A DNA stretch of 6,899 nt, taken from contig DASQBT010000090.1 of NCBI GenBank assembly GCA_035635075.1, forward strand, positions 1 through 6,899, given 5' to 3'. Every line of letters starts with the position of its first letter. The stretch's first letter is position 1. The DNA comes from DASQBT01 sp035635075 (GTDB taxonomy: Bacteria > Pseudomonadota > Gammaproteobacteria > Burkholderiales > Thiobacillaceae). The notes under the pieces were generated by a model. The model was not told where the DNA came from. It did not search any database and saw only the letters and a program-made list of their open reading frames with translations. A program made the translations under genes and the position numbers. Shown piece by piece: positions 5,486 to 6,899 of this stretch.

Positions 5486-5528
5486 GTAAATGATTCTTTA
5501 GTTCACCGCTTCTGCGACGCTCGAATGC

Positions 5529-5873
5529 CTACCTCACCGCCAGCAACTCCACCTCAAACACCAGCGTCGCATTGGGCGGAATGACACCGCCTGCGCCGCG
5601 GCTGCCGTAGCCGAGTTGCGGCGGGATGGTGAGCTTGCGCTTCCCGCCGATCTTCATTCCAGCCACGCCTTCGTCCCAACCCTTGATGACGCGGCCGCCA
5701 CCCAGCGGAAAGTCGAATGGCTCGTTGCGGTCGCGGCTGGAATCGAACTTGGTTCCGTCGGTGAGCCAGCCGGTGTAGTGCACGACGACGCTCTTGCCGG
5801 CGACGACGGCTTCGCCGGCGCCTTCGGCCAGCTCTTCAATGATGAGGCCGGATGCAGTGGTTTGAGTAGACAT
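5529..5873 (-). CDS. FKBP-type peptidyl-prolyl cis-trans isomerase
   Basis: This is a 114-residue single-domain FKBP. The known pocket residues are all present: Tyr33 (VHYTGWL), Phe43-Asp44 (GTKFDSS), Phe53, Val62-Ile63 and Trp66 (GRVIKGWDEGVAGMKIGGKR), Tyr89 (IPPQLGYG) and Phe106 (PNATLVFEVELL). It should catalyse cis-trans isomerisation of X-Pro peptide bonds during protein folding. It has no signal peptide and lacks the dimerisation domain of FkpA/Mip, so it is probably cytoplasmic, like the short FKBPs of betaproteobacteria. The ATG at 5871-5873 follows AAGGAG by six bases. That site overlaps the stop of the upstream lipoprotein gene, indicating an operon. The nuclease gene begins 54 bp downstream on the same strand and may be read from the same transcript. 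Confidence 0.95.
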   Translation of the reverse strand: MSTQTTASGLIIEELAEGAGEAVVAGKSVVVHYTGWLTDGTKFDSSRDRNEPFDFPLGGGRVIKGWDEGVAGMKIGGKRKLTIPPQLGYGSRGAGGVIPPNATLVFEVELLAVR

Positions 5874-5883
5874 GGGATGCTCC

Positions 5884-6606
5884 TTAGATGGGAAAGAGGA
5901 TGAAGGTCGCGGTATCGATCACGCCGGTGCGGATGGCGCGGTTGGTTTTTTCTTCCATGACCAGGGCGATGAGATCCTGGGTGGCGACGAGCTTGCCGAA
6001 CTCGCGCTCGAAGCTGAGGTTGGCCACGCCATTGGCGTCGACGGCATTGCTGAGCAGCATCGGCTCGCCGCGAGCATTCTTGGCATTGGACAGCTTCCAG
6101 GCGACGACTTCGAAGTTGCGCGCGGTGTTGTAGAGCTTTTGCGGGTCCAGGCTCTCAAGCATGTAGAACTCGGTCTTGTTGTCGTAGGCGGTCATGGTCA
6201 TGGTGAGCAGGCCTTCCATCAGCGACTTGATGCGGTCGCCTGCATAGTCTTCGCGGAAGGCGGTGAAGATGGAGGCCTTCCAGTTGAGCGTTCGTTTGGA
6301 CGACAGATTCCAGTGATCCAGCGGCGCGAAGATTTCGCTCACTGCCTGTTCCGCGCTGGTGCAATTGCCCTTGCGCCACTCGGCAGGGTTGCGGCGGTAG
6401 AGTTTTTCCGTCAGGCGCCTGAGCGCATCAAGCGTTTGCTTCTGGTGAATCTCGGTGATCGTATCGACATCGCTCTTGGCCAGATTGGTGATGCTGAAAG
6501 GGCGCGCGGTGGAGGTGCCATCCCTGCGCTGGATGGACGATGACGAACAGGCCGCGAGGCTCAGGGCCACGCCCATAATCAACAAGCGGATCGGCAGGGT
6601 TTTCAA
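5884..6606 (-). CDS. Lipoprotein of unknown function
   Basis: The preferred reading is 240 residues from TTG (6604-6606). It has a basic start (MKTLPIR), a hydrophobic core and a lipobox LAAC ending at Cys20, followed by four Ser. Ser next to the lipidated Cys suggests outer-membrane placement by E. coli rules. The mature part is mixed alpha/beta, with SAEQAVSEIFAPLDHW, NWKASIFTAFREDYAGDR and a C-terminus ending in ATFILFPI. I do not recognise a domain. The frame stays open to 6804, but the extra 66 residues are Arg/Pro-rich and would bury the signal peptide; a GTG at 6622-6624 is the other option. None of the starts has a clear ribosome site, so the 5' end is uncertain. Its TAA at 5884-5886 overlaps the FKBP ribosome site, so the two are probably co-translated. 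Confidence 0.75.
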   Translation of the reverse strand: MKTLPIRLLIMGVALSLAACSSSSIQRRDGTSTARPFSITNLAKSDVDTITEIHQKQTLDALRRLTEKLYRRNPAEWRKGNCTSAEQAVSEIFAPLDHWNLSSKRTLNWKASIFTAFREDYAGDRIKSLMEGLLTMTMTAYDNKTEFYMLESLDPQKLYNTARNFEVVAWKLSNAKNARGEPMLLSNAVDANGVANLSFEREFGKLVATQDLIALVMEEKTNRAIRTGVIDTATFILFPI

Positions 6607-6842
6607 CCTAGAAACGGTGGACACGCCCGATGGTGCGTCTGGGCGGGTGGCCGGCACGAAGCGGCGACGCCGAAGGCCGGGGCCAGCAAGGAGGAGTGAC
6701 AAAGCCAGGCGCACGTCCGGGCATGCCAGCGGGTGTGCAGCGCGCTCACCCAACAGGCGACATTTGTCGAAGCTGACGAGACATGGTTCCATGTTGCGCG
6801 CCAAAACGGTGATAAGCGGTCAACTGCCGTTTCTAGGTTAAG
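6607..6842. other. Spacer upstream of the lipoprotein gene
   Basis: The minus-strand frame of the lipoprotein is open here to 6804 but its translation (Arg/Pro-rich, with LRRRRFVPATRP) does not resemble a protein domain. No convincing promoter was found. AAACGG (6804-6809) and CCGTTT (6827-6832) form a weak inverted repeat, with TTTT after it on the minus strand. It could be a poor terminator for the gene at the right edge, but the 17-base loop makes this doubtful. Confidence 0.3.
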
Positions 6843-6899
6843 TCAGGAGGAGCAGCTCACTTCAATCTTGCTGGCCCAGTCGGGCGGCGCCTTGGCATA
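6843..6899 (-). CDS. C-terminal end of an unidentified gene (partial, runs off right edge)
   Basis: On the minus strand the frame entering from the right reads YAKAPPDWASKIEVSCSS and stops at TGA (6843-6845). Eighteen codons are too few to identify a family. The orientation agrees with the downstream lipoprotein-FKBP genes, but the roughly 240 bp gap suggests a separate unit. It could also be a chance open frame. Confidence 0.4.
   Translation of the reverse strand, partial: YAKAPPDWASKIEVSCSS

Noticed and set aside
5872..6543. 223-residue plus-strand open frame opposite the lipoprotein gene
   Set aside because: It is antisense to a gene with a lipobox and good operon spacing; the translation shows no recognisable motif and no ribosome site.
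6607..6804. 306-residue version of the lipoprotein
   Set aside because: The extra residues are Arg/Pro-rich and would place the lipobox near residue 86, incompatible with normal lipoprotein export.

Overview
This GC-rich window reads like a chromosomal segment of a Gram-negative proteobacterium. A betaproteobacterium is my best guess, because of the combination of an AIM24/TIGR00266 protein, an entericidin, a DUF3943 envelope protein, lipobox proteins and the hairpin repeats typical of that group. No phylogenetic test was possible, so this remains an inference. Coding density is high. I see no rRNA, tRNA, CRISPR array, transposase or integrase.

Layout from left to right: a minus-strand gene runs off the left edge and shows only an N-terminal membrane/signal segment. 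Next comes about 135 bp of hairpin-forming repeats (around 105-215). Two minus-strand genes follow: an AIM24-family protein, and upstream of it a protein with a DUF6499-like N-terminus. Head to head with the latter starts a plus-strand pair, an eight-cysteine zinc-ribbon protein overlapping by one base with a QueD/PTPS-like gene. A 233 bp stretch without a convincing gene leads to a small plus-strand entericidin lipoprotein. The rest is minus strand: a DUF3943 envelope protein (convergent with entericidin), a REP-like hairpin, a membrane-anchored Mrr-type nuclease with a C-terminal zinc finger, a small FKBP-type prolyl isomerase, a lipoprotein I do not recognise, and the last 18 codons of another gene at the right edge.

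Probable transcription units are DUF6499-like to AIM24 (47 bp gap), zinc-ribbon to QueD-like (1 bp overlap), and lipoprotein to FKBP (the upstream stop codon touches the downstream Shine-Dalgarno), possibly continuing 54 bp later into the nuclease. Several genes appear to use TTG starts.

The points most worth a second look are: the QueD-like protein has Arg where QueD enzymes carry the first zinc-binding His, and it is coupled to an uncharacterised zinc-ribbon protein ending in two LDxLFG peptides; the nuclease takes its stop codon from an adjacent hairpin repeat; and two divergent genes have start codons that can overlap. I do not see a clear multi-gene defence island or another complete novel system.
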